Positions 51,938-60,537 of a stretch of DNA of 64,000 nucleotides are shown piece by piece. The stretch spans positions 1 through 64,000 of the forward strand of contig JAEXNT010000058.1 of assembly GCA_023439545.1 (NCBI GenBank), given 5' to 3'. Position numbers and translations under genes: made by a program. Positions within the stretch are counted from its first letter, which is position 1. Each line of letters starts with the position of its first letter. This stretch comes from Bacillota bacterium (GTDB lineage Bacteria; Bacillota; Clostridia; Acetivibrionales; DTU013). Below the pieces are notes generated by a model, which saw only the letters and a list, made by a program, of their open reading frames with translations, was not told the DNA's origin and made no database searches.

Positions 51938-53062
51938 TTGCCACCGCTGAACTTGCTTGTTAAACCGGCTTCAAGCCTGTGCAACTTAAAATGCAGGTAT
52001 TGCTTTTATCATTCAACCGCTAAGATAAGAAAGGTAGAATCCAACGGTTTGATGAATCTGGAGCTGCTTGAATTGATTGTTAAGAAAGCGCTGGATTTTG
52101 CGGACGGCGAATGTAACTTTGCCTTTCAGGGCGGCGAGCCGACACTTGCAGGATTGGATTTCTACAAGAAATTAGTCGAATTCGAAAAAAAATATAACAT
52201 TAAAAAAGTTAAAATCAACAATGCAATTCAAACCAATGGAATTCTAATAGATGGAAATTGGGCGGAGTTTCTGGCGAGCAACAATTTTCTTGTAGGGCTT
52301 TCACTGGACGGAACCAAGGATATAAATGATGATTTGAGGCAGGATGTTCAGGATAGAGGCACATTTTCCAGGATCATGAATGCCGCTGAACTGTTCAACA
52401 GGTACAAGGTAGAATACAATATACTATTTGTAGTAAGCTCAAGCGTCGCGAGGCACGTGAGAAGCATATACAGCTTTTTTTCCAAAAAGAATTTCAGATA
52501 CCTGCAGTTCATTCCATGTATTGAACCTTTGAATGAGAAACCTGGAGGATACAATTTTTCACTCACTCCCGATATGTTTGCCATTTTTTTAAAAACACTA
52601 TTTGATTTATGGTACGAGGATATCAGGAAGGGCAATTATATAAGCATACGCTATTTTGATAACCTGATCGATATACTGGCGGGCCAGCAGCCAGAGATTT
52701 GTGGGATGTCGGGAAATTGCAGCTGTCAGATAATTGTTGAATCAAACGGCGGAGTCTATCCTTGCGATTTTTATGTAATAGACGAATGGTATCTTGGAAA
52801 TATCAAGGATAAGGGATTTGAAGAATTGAAATATTGTGAAAACGGAAAAAGATTTGTCGAAGCATCAAAGCCAATAGATCCGGAGTGTCTCGAATGTAAA
52901 TGGATGAATTTGTGTAAAGGCGGTTGCCGAAGATACAGAGAGCCTTTTACCGAGGGCCTGCCTCAACTTAATTATTATTGCCAGTCATATAAGGAGTTTT
53001 TTGAGTACGCAGCTCCAAGACTGCAATATATTGAAAGTATATTTCGAGGAGTAACAGCCTGA
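51938..53062 (+). CDS. Anaerobic sulfatase-maturating enzyme (radical SAM)
   Basis: 374 residues. The radical SAM cysteines are in CNLKCRYCFY (C15, C19, C22), followed by FAFQGGEPTLAGLDFY. The C-terminal SPASM-type region has CSCQ, YPCDFY, CLECKW and CKGGCRRYREPF, binding two further clusters. Enzymes of this type oxidise the active-site Cys of sulfatases to formylglycine without oxygen. It starts at TTG 51938 behind a perfect AAAGGAGG. Its place in the operon makes the sulfatase at 47125 its substrate. Confidence 0.93.
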   Translation: MPPLNLLVKPASSLCNLKCRYCFYHSTAKIRKVESNGLMNLELLELIVKKALDFADGECNFAFQGGEPTLAGLDFYKKLVEFEKKYNIKKVKINNAIQTNGILIDGNWAEFLASNNFLVGLSLDGTKDINDDLRQDVQDRGTFSRIMNAAELFNRYKVEYNILFVVSSSVARHVRSIYSFFSKKNFRYLQFIPCIEPLNEKPGGYNFSLTPDMFAIFLKTLFDLWYEDIRKGNYISIRYFDNLIDILAGQQPEICGMSGNCSCQIIVESNGGVYPCDFYVIDEWYLGNIKDKGFEELKYCENGKRFVEASKPIDPECLECKWMNLCKGGCRRYREPFTEGLPQLNYYCQSYKEFFEYAAPRLQYIESIFRGVTA

Positions 53063-53111
53063 CAAATATATCGGCAATAGTCCCTCCCAACAATACAGTA
53101 CAAGTCATTGG

Positions 53112-53159
53112 CCTAAAGCCGGCCGCATAGTAGATTACAGCCATGCGGCCGGCTTTAGG
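53112..53159. terminator. Strong hairpin at the end of the sulfatase operon
   Basis: CCTAAAGCCGGCCGCAT and its exact reverse complement, 17 bases each, flank a 14-base loop. No T run follows, so it may end transcription with a factor or protect the 3' end. Confidence 0.7.
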
Positions 53160-53187
53160 TCGTCGCGACCCAGCGGTACATAAATCC

Positions 53188-53216
53188 TTGACGCATATCG
53201 GCAAACGTTATATAAT
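53188..53216 (+). promoter_or_regulatory. Promoter of the NiCo riboswitch unit
   Basis: TTGACG and TATAAT are 17 bases apart, directly before the riboswitch. Confidence 0.75.
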
Positions 53217-53251
53217 TAAACAATCAATTTGCGCTGCACTCGACTACAGTA

Positions 53252-53366
53252 CAAACTGAGCAGGCGATGAACCGGAAACGGTTTGTGGGGCTGGGCCGGA
53301 ACCGGCAACAGATCGGAAATGAGCGAATCTGTGGGACAGTAATATGTTCCATGGATTTTTTTATTT
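53252..53366 (+). promoter_or_regulatory. NiCo riboswitch (Ni2+/Co2+) with terminator
   Basis: The aptamer has the family's conserved parts in order: AAACTGAGCAGGCGATGA, a variable hairpin, a GGGCTGG...CCGGCAACAGAT junction, and ATCTGTGGGACAGT. These match the czcD/NiCo riboswitch as I know it. A small terminator (TGGGAC against GTTCCA, then TTTTTTTATTTTT) overlaps the last aptamer strand, so metal binding would stop the terminator from forming and turn on the exporter. The cation exporter downstream supports the call. Confidence 0.9.
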
Positions 53367-53400
53367 TTGAGGCTGCGTATAATAAAAACGAGGTGTAGGA

Positions 53401-54585
53401 ATGACTGATATATTTATCAGGCTTTTTATCAGGGATCGCGATAATACGGAAAATGCGCAGGTCAGGGAAAACTACGGGAAGTTTGCGGGAGTTGTCGGCA
53501 TAGCTACGAACTTTATTCTCTTCCTTATAAAGATAACCGTGGGATCGCTTTTCCACAGCATTTCCATAACTGCGGACGCCGTAAACAACCTGTCGGATTC
53601 GGGCTCATCCGTTGTGACACTTGTAGGCTTCAAAATATCGGGAAAACCCGCCGACGCCGTTCATCCATACGGGCATGCCCGTATGGAATACATTTCAGGT
53701 CTGATCGTATCGTTTGTCATAGTTATTTTGGGCTTTCAGCTGGTCCAGACGTCGGCGGACAAGATAATACATCCGCAGACGGCGCAGTTTTCCTGGCTGA
53801 CTGTCATCGTACTGGTCGTATCGGTATTTATTAAACTGTGGCAGTGCCTTTTTTACAGAAAAATAGGAAGGACCATAGATTCCCCGGCTCTGTTAGCAAC
53901 CTCCTTCGACAGCAGGAATGATATCCTGGCGACCTCCTCTGTTCTTGCAGCTACAATAATTACAGCTTTGACGGGATTCAACCTGGATGGTTACATGGGT
54001 GTGGTCGTAGCTTTGTTTATTATGTTTTCCGGGGGTAAACTAATTATGTCCACTGTCAGCCCGCTGCTTGGAAATGCGCCTTCGGAGGAATTCGTGCGCA
54101 AAATATACAAGAAGATCCAAAGCTATGAGGGCATCGTCGGAATGCATGACCTGAGCGTCCACAATTACGGCGTAGGCAAGTGCTTTGCGTCAGTTCACTG
54201 CGAGGTTTCGGCGGAGCAGGATATAATGGTGAGCCATGACATTATTGACAACATAGAGCGTGATTTTTTAAAGGAAATGGATATCCATATGGTTATCCAT
54301 CTCGATCCTGTCATTACGGACGACAGAAAGACGAATGAGCTAAAGACCGAGGTGAAGAAAGCGATCGGACAGATCTCCGGCCAGATAGGCATGCATGATT
54401 TCCGCGTGGTCTGGGGTGTAACGCATTCGAATCTCATTTTTGATATTGTCGTGCCATTTGAATTCAAAATCAGTGATGCCGAGCTTAGAGAGCTGATCTC
54501 GGATAGTGTTCGGCAGATCGACAATTCCTACCGTGCAGTCATAACAGTAGACCATGACTATGTCCCGATTTTTGCAGAAAATTGA
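53401..54585 (+). CDS. CDF-family metal cation exporter
   Basis: 394 residues. Six membrane segments (about 25-210) with the metal-site sequences DAVNNLSDSGSS and HPYGHARMEY, and SFDSRNDIL with the second Asp in helix 5. The C-terminal cytoplasmic part holds two ferredoxin-like units in tandem (about 215-300 and 310-390), longer than usual. The riboswitch predicts nickel and cobalt as inducing and exported metals. AGGTGTAGG precedes the ATG. Confidence 0.92.
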   Translation: MTDIFIRLFIRDRDNTENAQVRENYGKFAGVVGIATNFILFLIKITVGSLFHSISITADAVNNLSDSGSSVVTLVGFKISGKPADAVHPYGHARMEYISGLIVSFVIVILGFQLVQTSADKIIHPQTAQFSWLTVIVLVVSVFIKLWQCLFYRKIGRTIDSPALLATSFDSRNDILATSSVLAATIITALTGFNLDGYMGVVVALFIMFSGGKLIMSTVSPLLGNAPSEEFVRKIYKKIQSYEGIVGMHDLSVHNYGVGKCFASVHCEVSAEQDIMVSHDIIDNIERDFLKEMDIHMVIHLDPVITDDRKTNELKTEVKKAIGQISGQIGMHDFRVVWGVTHSNLIFDIVVPFEFKISDAELRELISDSVRQIDNSYRAVITVDHDYVPIFAEN

Positions 54586-54720
54586 GCACTCATCCGGCGG
54601 CTGTCCGCCGCAGGGCGTCACCAACAAGGCAGGATTGACAATACCGCTTATGTTATGCTATTGTCTGCTATGTACATTTATATTAAATGAAGCATATTAA
54701 TAGAAATGGTGAGGCAGAAA

Positions 54721-56637
54721 ATGAACAAAACTGAACTTTTGGGGAGATGGACCAAAGAAAAGTCCGAAGAATTATATGGAATAAAGAACTGGGGCGCCGG
54801 TTATTTTTCGATCTCCGACAAGGGAGAAGTGCTGGTCAACCCATATAAAGACAATGATTCTGCAATCAGCCTTATGAATATAATATCGGGCGTGCGTGAA
54901 CGCGGACTGGACATGCCTGTGCTTTTGCGTTTCGAGAATCTGCTCGACTCGCAGATATCGTATTTGAACAATTCCTTCAAAAAAGCGATGAAGGATCTGC
55001 ATTATAAAGGAGAATACCGCGGAGTATATCCGATAAAAGTAAATCAGCAGCAACAGGTAGTGGAAGAAGTCACGAAATTCGGCCAGCGTTATCATCACGG
55101 GCTGGAGGTGGGCAGCAAGGCCGAACTCATAGCGGCGCTTTCGCTTATGAAGGACAAGGAGGCTTGTCTGGTATGCAACGGGTACAAGGACGAGGAATTT
55201 ATCGATCTTGGCCTGTATGCAGTAAAGATGGGTTTCAAATGCTTCTTTGTCATAGAGATTCCCGACGAACTTGACTTAATACTTGAGCGTTCTCAGACGC
55301 TGGGTATCAAGCCTAATATCGGCATCAGGATCAAGCTGTCGGCAAAAGCCGGAGGCCACTGGACTGAGTCCGGCGGCGACCGCAGCATTTTCGGCCTGAA
55401 CGTATCCCAACTGATTACGACGGTGGATAAGCTTAGGGACAGCGGCATGCTGGGATCTCTCAAGCTGCTGCACTACCATCTGGGCTCGCAGATACCGAAT
55501 ATCAGGGATATCCGTTCAGCCGTGCTTGAAGCTGCACGTGTCTACTCGGAACTTGTAAAGGAAGGCGCGCCGATGGGTTACCTCGATCTCGGCGGCGGTC
55601 TCGCAGTCGACTACGACGGCTCGAACACGAATTATACCAACAGCCGGAACTACACTGTCGAAGAGTATTGCACCGATATAGTTGAGGCTGTCATGACCAC
55701 GCTGGATTCGGACAACGTTGAACACCCGATAATTGTGACCGAATCCGGGCGTACAACGGTCGCATATTATTCCGTGCTGCTTTTCAACGTATTGGACGTA
55801 GAAAAGTTCGAAGAATACGATATACAGGAAAAGATAGACGAATCGACTCCCGAGCAGATAAGAAACCTTTATGACGTCAGCAGGAACCTGTCGCTCAGGA
55901 ACATCCAGGAGTGCTACAACGACGCGCTTTACTACCGCGACGATATAAGGGACATGTTCAAACACGGCAAGATAAACCTGCGCCAGCGCTCTCTTTCCGA
56001 AAAGATCTTCTGGAACACTATAAACCAGATTGCGAAGGAAAAGAAAAAAATCAAAAATCCTCCGCCTGATCTTGAGGATATCGAAAGCGCGATTGCCGAC
56101 ATATACTACTGCAATTTCTCCGTGTTCCAGTCGATTCCGGACAGCTGGGCGATCGACCAGCTCTTCCCGATTATGCCGGTGCACCGCCTGCTGGAGCTTC
56201 CCAAGCGGAGCGCCGTCATTGCGGACATTACATGCGACTGCGACGGCAAGATCGATCATTTCATAGACCTGCACGACGTACGTACGACCCTGCCTGTGCA
56301 TGAAATGAAAAACGGAGATGATTATTACCTCGGCGTATTCCTCGTCGGAGCTTATCAGGAAACGCTCGGCGACCTTCACAACCTGTTCGGGGATACAAAT
56401 GTCGTAAGCGTCAGGATAGATCACGAAGGCCATTATGACCTCGTCAAGGAAATACATGGCGACAGTGTTGCGGATGTACTGTCATACGTGGAATTCGATC
56501 CGAAGGATATGCTCGTGCGTTTCAGGGAAACTGCCGAAGAGGCTATTCACGACGGCCTGATCAGCGCCAGCGAAAGGCCGGAAATCATGCGCGCATACGA
56601 TAACGGGCTTCGCGGATACACGTATTACGAACGGTAA
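54721..56637 (+). CDS. speA: Biosynthetic arginine decarboxylase
   Basis: 638 residues, fold III PLP decarboxylase. It makes agmatine from arginine for polyamine synthesis. GIKNWGAGYFSI at the start, the cofactor Lys106 in GVYPIKVNQQQ, GSKAELIAAL, the long helical insert, and CDCDGKIDHFI near the end are typical of SpeA. The start is ATG 54721 with GTGAGG upstream; an in-frame ATG at 54706 lies before that site. The carboxynorspermidine synthase gene at the window end belongs to the same pathway, though 7 kb separate them. Confidence 0.95.
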   Translation: MNKTELLGRWTKEKSEELYGIKNWGAGYFSISDKGEVLVNPYKDNDSAISLMNIISGVRERGLDMPVLLRFENLLDSQISYLNNSFKKAMKDLHYKGEYRGVYPIKVNQQQQVVEEVTKFGQRYHHGLEVGSKAELIAALSLMKDKEACLVCNGYKDEEFIDLGLYAVKMGFKCFFVIEIPDELDLILERSQTLGIKPNIGIRIKLSAKAGGHWTESGGDRSIFGLNVSQLITTVDKLRDSGMLGSLKLLHYHLGSQIPNIRDIRSAVLEAARVYSELVKEGAPMGYLDLGGGLAVDYDGSNTNYTNSRNYTVEEYCTDIVEAVMTTLDSDNVEHPIIVTESGRTTVAYYSVLLFNVLDVEKFEEYDIQEKIDESTPEQIRNLYDVSRNLSLRNIQECYNDALYYRDDIRDMFKHGKINLRQRSLSEKIFWNTINQIAKEKKKIKNPPPDLEDIESAIADIYYCNFSVFQSIPDSWAIDQLFPIMPVHRLLELPKRSAVIADITCDCDGKIDHFIDLHDVRTTLPVHEMKNGDDYYLGVFLVGAYQETLGDLHNLFGDTNVVSVRIDHEGHYDLVKEIHGDSVADVLSYVEFDPKDMLVRFRETAEEAIHDGLISASERPEIMRAYDNGLRGYTYYER

Positions 56638-56694
56638 AATAAAACAATCGCTATAAAAAACAATTTTTTGATAATAATATATGATGAGATGTAT

Positions 56695-56736
56695 GAAGCC
56701 GGTATGGATAATGATTCATGCCGGTTTTTTTTTGCA
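56695..56736 (+). terminator. Terminator of speA
   Basis: AAGCCGGTATG pairs with CATGCCGGTTT across a 10-base loop, followed by a long T run. Confidence 0.9.
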
Positions 56737-56803
56737 GCTTTCTTAATAATTAACTCAAATAATTATAGATTATGTACACAGAATATTACGGGAGGTGTTG
56801 AAA

Positions 56804-57724
56804 ATGATAAAGACATTTAGAACAGCTTTGGGAACTTTTGCAGCGGTATGTCTTGTTTCATCCCCGCTGGCGGGCTGCTCCCAGACAGCGAGAGCACCGG
56901 GACAGTATGGCGGAACCGGCGTCGGACAGAATTACGGAACAAATTACGCCGGTACAACCTCACCGGGCCGTAATATGGCAGGTACCGGTTATGGCAGCAA
57001 TGTAGGCTATAATACGGGTTACGGTTATAACGGCTATACCGGCAACGGTTATGCGGGAATGAACAGACCCGGTTATAACGGCGCCAACACAAACCTTGGA
57101 AATCAGTTGGGCATAGGTAACTATACCGGGTCCGGCACGACCGGGTATGGCATGACCGGCAACAGGACCGGATACGGTACGACCGGATACGGTATGACGG
57201 GCAACAGAACCGGATATGGCACCACCCCTTATGGCACTAACGCGGGCTTCGGTTATACCGGATACGGCACAACCGGCCACGGAACCAACACCAATATGGG
57301 CTATACCGGATATGGAACCAACGCCGGTAAGAACACCGGAACCAACATGGGAACTAACTTTGGTACGACCGGGATGAATGGTACAGGTTTGAATACCAAT
57401 ACCGGTACGAGAAATGACGGAACGACTGCCGACATGCTGAAAGCCTCTGTCTTAAGGAAGAATGTTTTGGCTACCAAGGGAGTCAATGCCGCCGAAGTTA
57501 TAGTTGTAGGCGATACGGCGCTTGTCGGGATCAAGACGAATGGTACCGTTAGTCCGTCACGTTGTAGGGCAGATGTCAATAGAAAGGTAAAAGCTGCAGA
57601 TCCCTCTATCAAGAATTGTACAGTCAGCGATGCTACGGATATCCTCACAAGGATGCGCAGACTTACTACCAATTTGACCGGAACTACCTCCAACAACCTC
57701 GTTGGAACAACAGGCAGGCGGTAG
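56804..57724 (+). CDS. YhcN/YlaJ-type sporulation lipoprotein with Gly/Tyr/Asn/Thr-rich repeat region
   Basis: 306 residues. Signal with lipobox PLAGC, Cys25. Residues about 35-205 are low complexity, made of units such as GYGTTGYGMTGNRT and TGYGTNAG. The C-terminal 95 residues match the spore lipoprotein YhcN/YlaJ domain (MLKASVLRKNVLATKGVNAA, ALVGIKTNG, IKNCTVSDATDIL). Such proteins are in the spore or forespore membrane; their work is not known. The repeat region is far longer than in Bacillus relatives and could form a flexible or sticky layer. The start is ATG 56804, set by GGAGG eight bases upstream. Confidence 0.82.
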   Translation: MIKTFRTALGTFAAVCLVSSPLAGCSQTARAPGQYGGTGVGQNYGTNYAGTTSPGRNMAGTGYGSNVGYNTGYGYNGYTGNGYAGMNRPGYNGANTNLGNQLGIGNYTGSGTTGYGMTGNRTGYGTTGYGMTGNRTGYGTTPYGTNAGFGYTGYGTTGHGTNTNMGYTGYGTNAGKNTGTNMGTNFGTTGMNGTGLNTNTGTRNDGTTADMLKASVLRKNVLATKGVNAAEVIVVGDTALVGIKTNGTVSPSRCRADVNRKVKAADPSIKNCTVSDATDILTRMRRLTTNLTGTTSNNLVGTTGRR

Positions 57725-57745
57725 TTTCACAGCGAGTCATATCGT

Positions 57746-57778
57746 ATAATTGCAGGCGAAAGCCTGCAATTATTTTTA
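57746..57778 (+). terminator. Terminator of the YhcN-type gene
   Basis: ATAATTGCAGGC, loop GAAA, GCCTGCAATTAT, then TTTT. Perfect 12-base stem. Confidence 0.92.
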
Positions 57779-57896
57779 TCATTTTGTCCGCTGAACGAGA
57801 ATATTGCTGTTAATTTGAATATATGCTAATATTGCTCCCTGATGCCGGCTTTTTGTGTTCGAACTACCATAAGAAACATATAGGAGATTAGTTCGG

Positions 57897-58454
57897 ATGG
57901 AACTGCTTGAATTATTACTGATCGCTCTCGGCCTTTCGATGGATGCTCTGGCTGTTGCAATAAGTAAAGGCTTGTGCGTAAGTGATTTGAAAATCAAACA
58001 TATTGTTAAAACAGGATTGTATTTCGGCGGTTTTCAGGCGTTGATGCCGCTATTGGGGTATATAGTCGGAACTCAGTTCAAGGACTATATCGTTTCTATC
58101 GACCACTGGATCGCATTTGTACTGCTATGTACTATCGGCGCAAATATGATAAGGGAATCCAGAAGCGGTAATGATGAAAAACAGGAGGCTTCCTTCTGTG
58201 TAAGAAATATGCTCGTTTTGTCGGTAGCGACCAGCATTGATGCGCTGGCGGTCGGCGTTACCTTTGCATTTTTGAATGTCAATATCGTACCCGCAGTGAT
58301 AATGATAGGCACTACGACGTTTATTATTTCCGCAATCGGAGTCAAGATAGGAAACATATTCGGTGAAAAATACAAATCCAAGGCCGAAATCGTAGGCGGA
58401 TTGATCCTTATAGGAATGGGCATAAATATTCTGCTTGAACACCTTAAGGGATGA
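57897..58454 (+). CDS. mntP: MntP-family manganese exporter
   Basis: 185 residues with six membrane segments in two related halves. Each half has the S-M/I-D-A-L-A-V motif (GLSMDALAVAIS and ATSIDALAVGVT), the hallmark of MntP. It exports Mn2+. No yybP-ykoY riboswitch, which often controls such genes, is seen upstream. AGGAG lies ten bases before the ATG. Confidence 0.9.
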   Translation: MELLELLLIALGLSMDALAVAISKGLCVSDLKIKHIVKTGLYFGGFQALMPLLGYIVGTQFKDYIVSIDHWIAFVLLCTIGANMIRESRSGNDEKQEASFCVRNMLVLSVATSIDALAVGVTFAFLNVNIVPAVIMIGTTTFIISAIGVKIGNIFGEKYKSKAEIVGGLILIGMGINILLEHLKG

Positions 58455-58473
58455 AAGAATTCCTGCAAAAATG

Positions 58474-58502
58474 TTGACAATTGAAGAAGTATATGGCAAA
58501 AT
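58474..58502 (+). promoter_or_regulatory. Promoter before the structured RNA
   Basis: TTGACA with CAAAAT 17 bases downstream, in the gap after mntP. Confidence 0.5.
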
Positions 58503-58514
58503 ATTTTAAATGAG

Positions 58515-58617
58515 TATGCTTTAAGGCGGAATGCCCGAGCAGCATAGGGGCGAAAGCCCTACACGCCGGTATTGAACCCTGCGGAGTCACTTTACAGTGA
58601 TCCTGCGGGTTTTTTTA
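58515..58617 (+). ncRNA. Structured leader RNA of unknown class, with terminator
   Basis: A compact fold: outer stem GGCG/CGCC encloses AATGCCCGAGCAGCAT and a GAAA-loop hairpin (AGGGGC-GAAA-GCCCT). After GGTATTGAA comes a terminator with CCC-(TGC)-GGA-g-TCACT, loop TTAC, AGTGA-TCC-(TGC)-GGG and seven T. It has its own promoter-like sequence and ends 40 bases before the ABC exporter operon. It does not fit any riboswitch consensus I can recall. It may be a new attenuator or riboswitch for the exporter, or a small RNA. Confidence 0.6.
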
Positions 58618-58657
58618 TATCATGGGCATTGATACGATTCTGGCGGAGGTGGATACC

Positions 58658-59749
58658 ATGGATAGGTTTGAAACATCGCATGCGATCGTTGCAAGCGACT
58701 TGAGGAAAGTATTTAAAACGAAAGTGAAAAAAGAGGGCTTCAGGGAGAGCTTAAAATCGCTTGTAAGACCAGAGTATAAAAAAATCGAGGCGGTGCGCGG
58801 GATCAGTCTCGAAGTTCCGCGCGGGGAGATGGTAGCATTCCTCGGGCCCAACGGGGCCGGCAAATCCACTACGATCAAGATGCTTACGGGGATATTGCAT
58901 GCAACTTCGGGCAGCATGTCCGTACTTGGCTGCGATCCGCAAAAGCAGAGAAGGGACCTGTCATTTAGTATCGGGAGCGTTTTCGGACAGAAATCACAGC
59001 TTTGGTTCCACCTGCCTCCTATGGACAGCTTCAGGCTGCTAGGCGCGATTTACGAAATAGATGGCAAAGTGCTGGATTCAAGAATAAAAGAGATAGTTGA
59101 GCTGTTCGAGATCGGTGATTTAATGGATACTCCGGTAAGAAAGCTTTCTCTGGGGCAGCGTATGAGATGTGAATTTGCAGCTTCGATACTGCACAGGCCG
59201 CAGATTGTTTTCCTCGACGAACCGACTATCGGACTGGACGTGCTTGTAAAACAAAAAATACGGGAATTGATCATACGCCTGAACAGGGAAGAGAAGACCA
59301 CGATATTTTTGACAAGCCATGATATTGGCGATGTTGAGCAGCTGTGCAGCAGGGCCGTGATAATCAACCACGGCAGGATCGTCCTGGATAGTTCGGTAAA
59401 AGCGCTGAAATATGGCTATCTAAACAGGAAGATAATCGACGTGAAGTTCAGCGAATTGTCTGACCCGGACAGCCTTGACGGACTTAATGTAATCAAGGGC
59501 AACGGTTTGGCTATGAAACTCGAAGTGGACGAAAACGGCGGAATACAGGAGGTAATGTCACATCTCATGCGGGCTGGCAGCATCCTTGACGTAACGATCT
59601 CGGACATCCCCATGGAGAAGATAATCGGAGATATTTACAGGGACAGGGATATAGGGGGTATCGATGAAAATAGTGGCGGCGACAGCGGCGATGCCTGCCC
59701 CGCAGAGAAAACCGGCTCTGAATCTGAAGAAGGAGAGTACGGTTCATGA
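58658..59749 (+). CDS. ABC-2 exporter ATPase
   Basis: 363 residues. Walker A GPNGAGKST, signature LSLGQRMRCEFA, Walker B IVFLDEPTIGLD and switch His in LTSHDIGDVE are all intact. It has an N-terminal extension and a long C-terminal domain, as in the daunorubicin/NatA-like group (COG4586). The start is ATG 58658 behind GGAGGTGG; an ATG at 58622 directly touches the terminator of the RNA upstream. It overlaps the first permease gene by four bases. Confidence 0.9.
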   Translation: MDRFETSHAIVASDLRKVFKTKVKKEGFRESLKSLVRPEYKKIEAVRGISLEVPRGEMVAFLGPNGAGKSTTIKMLTGILHATSGSMSVLGCDPQKQRRDLSFSIGSVFGQKSQLWFHLPPMDSFRLLGAIYEIDGKVLDSRIKEIVELFEIGDLMDTPVRKLSLGQRMRCEFAASILHRPQIVFLDEPTIGLDVLVKQKIRELIIRLNREEKTTIFLTSHDIGDVEQLCSRAVIINHGRIVLDSSVKALKYGYLNRKIIDVKFSELSDPDSLDGLNVIKGNGLAMKLEVDENGGIQEVMSHLMRAGSILDVTISDIPMEKIIGDIYRDRDIGGIDENSGGDSGDACPAEKTGSESEEGEYGS

Positions 59750-60537
59750 AAATAATGCGAAAATATTTTCTGGTTGCCGAAACCAGTATAAGCAGCAATA
59801 TGATGTATACGGCAAATTTTCTCGCAGGCGCCTTCTTCTTCGCGCTTATCATATTTATATTTTTGCAGCTGTGGAACGCCGTTTACCTGAATAATGGCTC
59901 CATGGAAGGCTATACCGTCAACAGGATGGTATGGTACTATATTGCGGCTGAAATGGTCATATTATCAAAAAGCGATGTGTTCAGGAGCCTGAATGAAGAG
60001 ATCCGCGGCGGAGGCATAGTTTACAAGCTGAACAAGCCATACAGCTTCGTAGCGTACCAGTTCTCGGACGGCATGGGCCAGACCGCCGTAAGGTTTATCG
60101 CGAATCTGCCCATTGGAGTTCTGGTCGGATTCCTGTACGTAGGCGGGCTCGAAGGCTTTACCTGGCAGTCGCTGCCCTTTGTGCTGCTTTCCGTCCTGCT
60201 TGGCATACTTCTCAACTTTTTCATGGATGCCTTCATAGGTATGACTGCCTTTTGGACGGAAGACAATTCAGCTTTCTACTGGATCACGCAGAAGCTGTCT
60301 TTTGTACTGGGGTTATTCCTGCCGCTGGAATTCCTGCCGGGAGCCATACGACAGATCGCCGTCCTACTTCCTTTCTCGTATATCGCTTATGCGCCGGCAA
60401 GGCTGCTTACGTCGTTTTCAAGGGAAACGCTGCTGGATATCCTGCCTGTACAGGCGTTCTATACTGCATTTTTTGCGGCGCTTACAGCCTGGATGTATCG
60501 GAAGGGAGTGAAAAAGCTCAATGTCAACGGTGGCTGA
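59746..60537 (+). CDS. ABC-2 exporter permease (first)
   Basis: 263 residues with six membrane segments of the ABC-2/DUF990 type, starting MKIMRKYFLVAETSISSNM. The part EEIRGGGIVYKLNKPYSFVAYQ is a hallmark of this family. With the ATPase and second permease it forms a heterodimeric exporter. The cargo is unknown; relatives export drugs or viologens. Confidence 0.85.
   Translation: MKIMRKYFLVAETSISSNMMYTANFLAGAFFFALIIFIFLQLWNAVYLNNGSMEGYTVNRMVWYYIAAEMVILSKSDVFRSLNEEIRGGGIVYKLNKPYSFVAYQFSDGMGQTAVRFIANLPIGVLVGFLYVGGLEGFTWQSLPFVLLSVLLGILLNFFMDAFIGMTAFWTEDNSAFYWITQKLSFVLGLFLPLEFLPGAIRQIAVLLPFSYIAYAPARLLTSFSRETLLDILPVQAFYTAFFAALTAWMYRKGVKKLNVNGG

Noticed and set aside
57725..57896. Possible manganese (yybP-ykoY) riboswitch before mntP
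   Set aside because: The conserved GGGGAGUAG-type core and paired loops are absent; only the terminator of the previous gene is present.
58528..58600. tRNA-like sequence (TGCCCGAGCAG)
   Set aside because: The start recalls a tRNA-Ser/Leu D-arm, but there is no T-arm, acceptor pairing or anticodon stem; a terminator follows instead.
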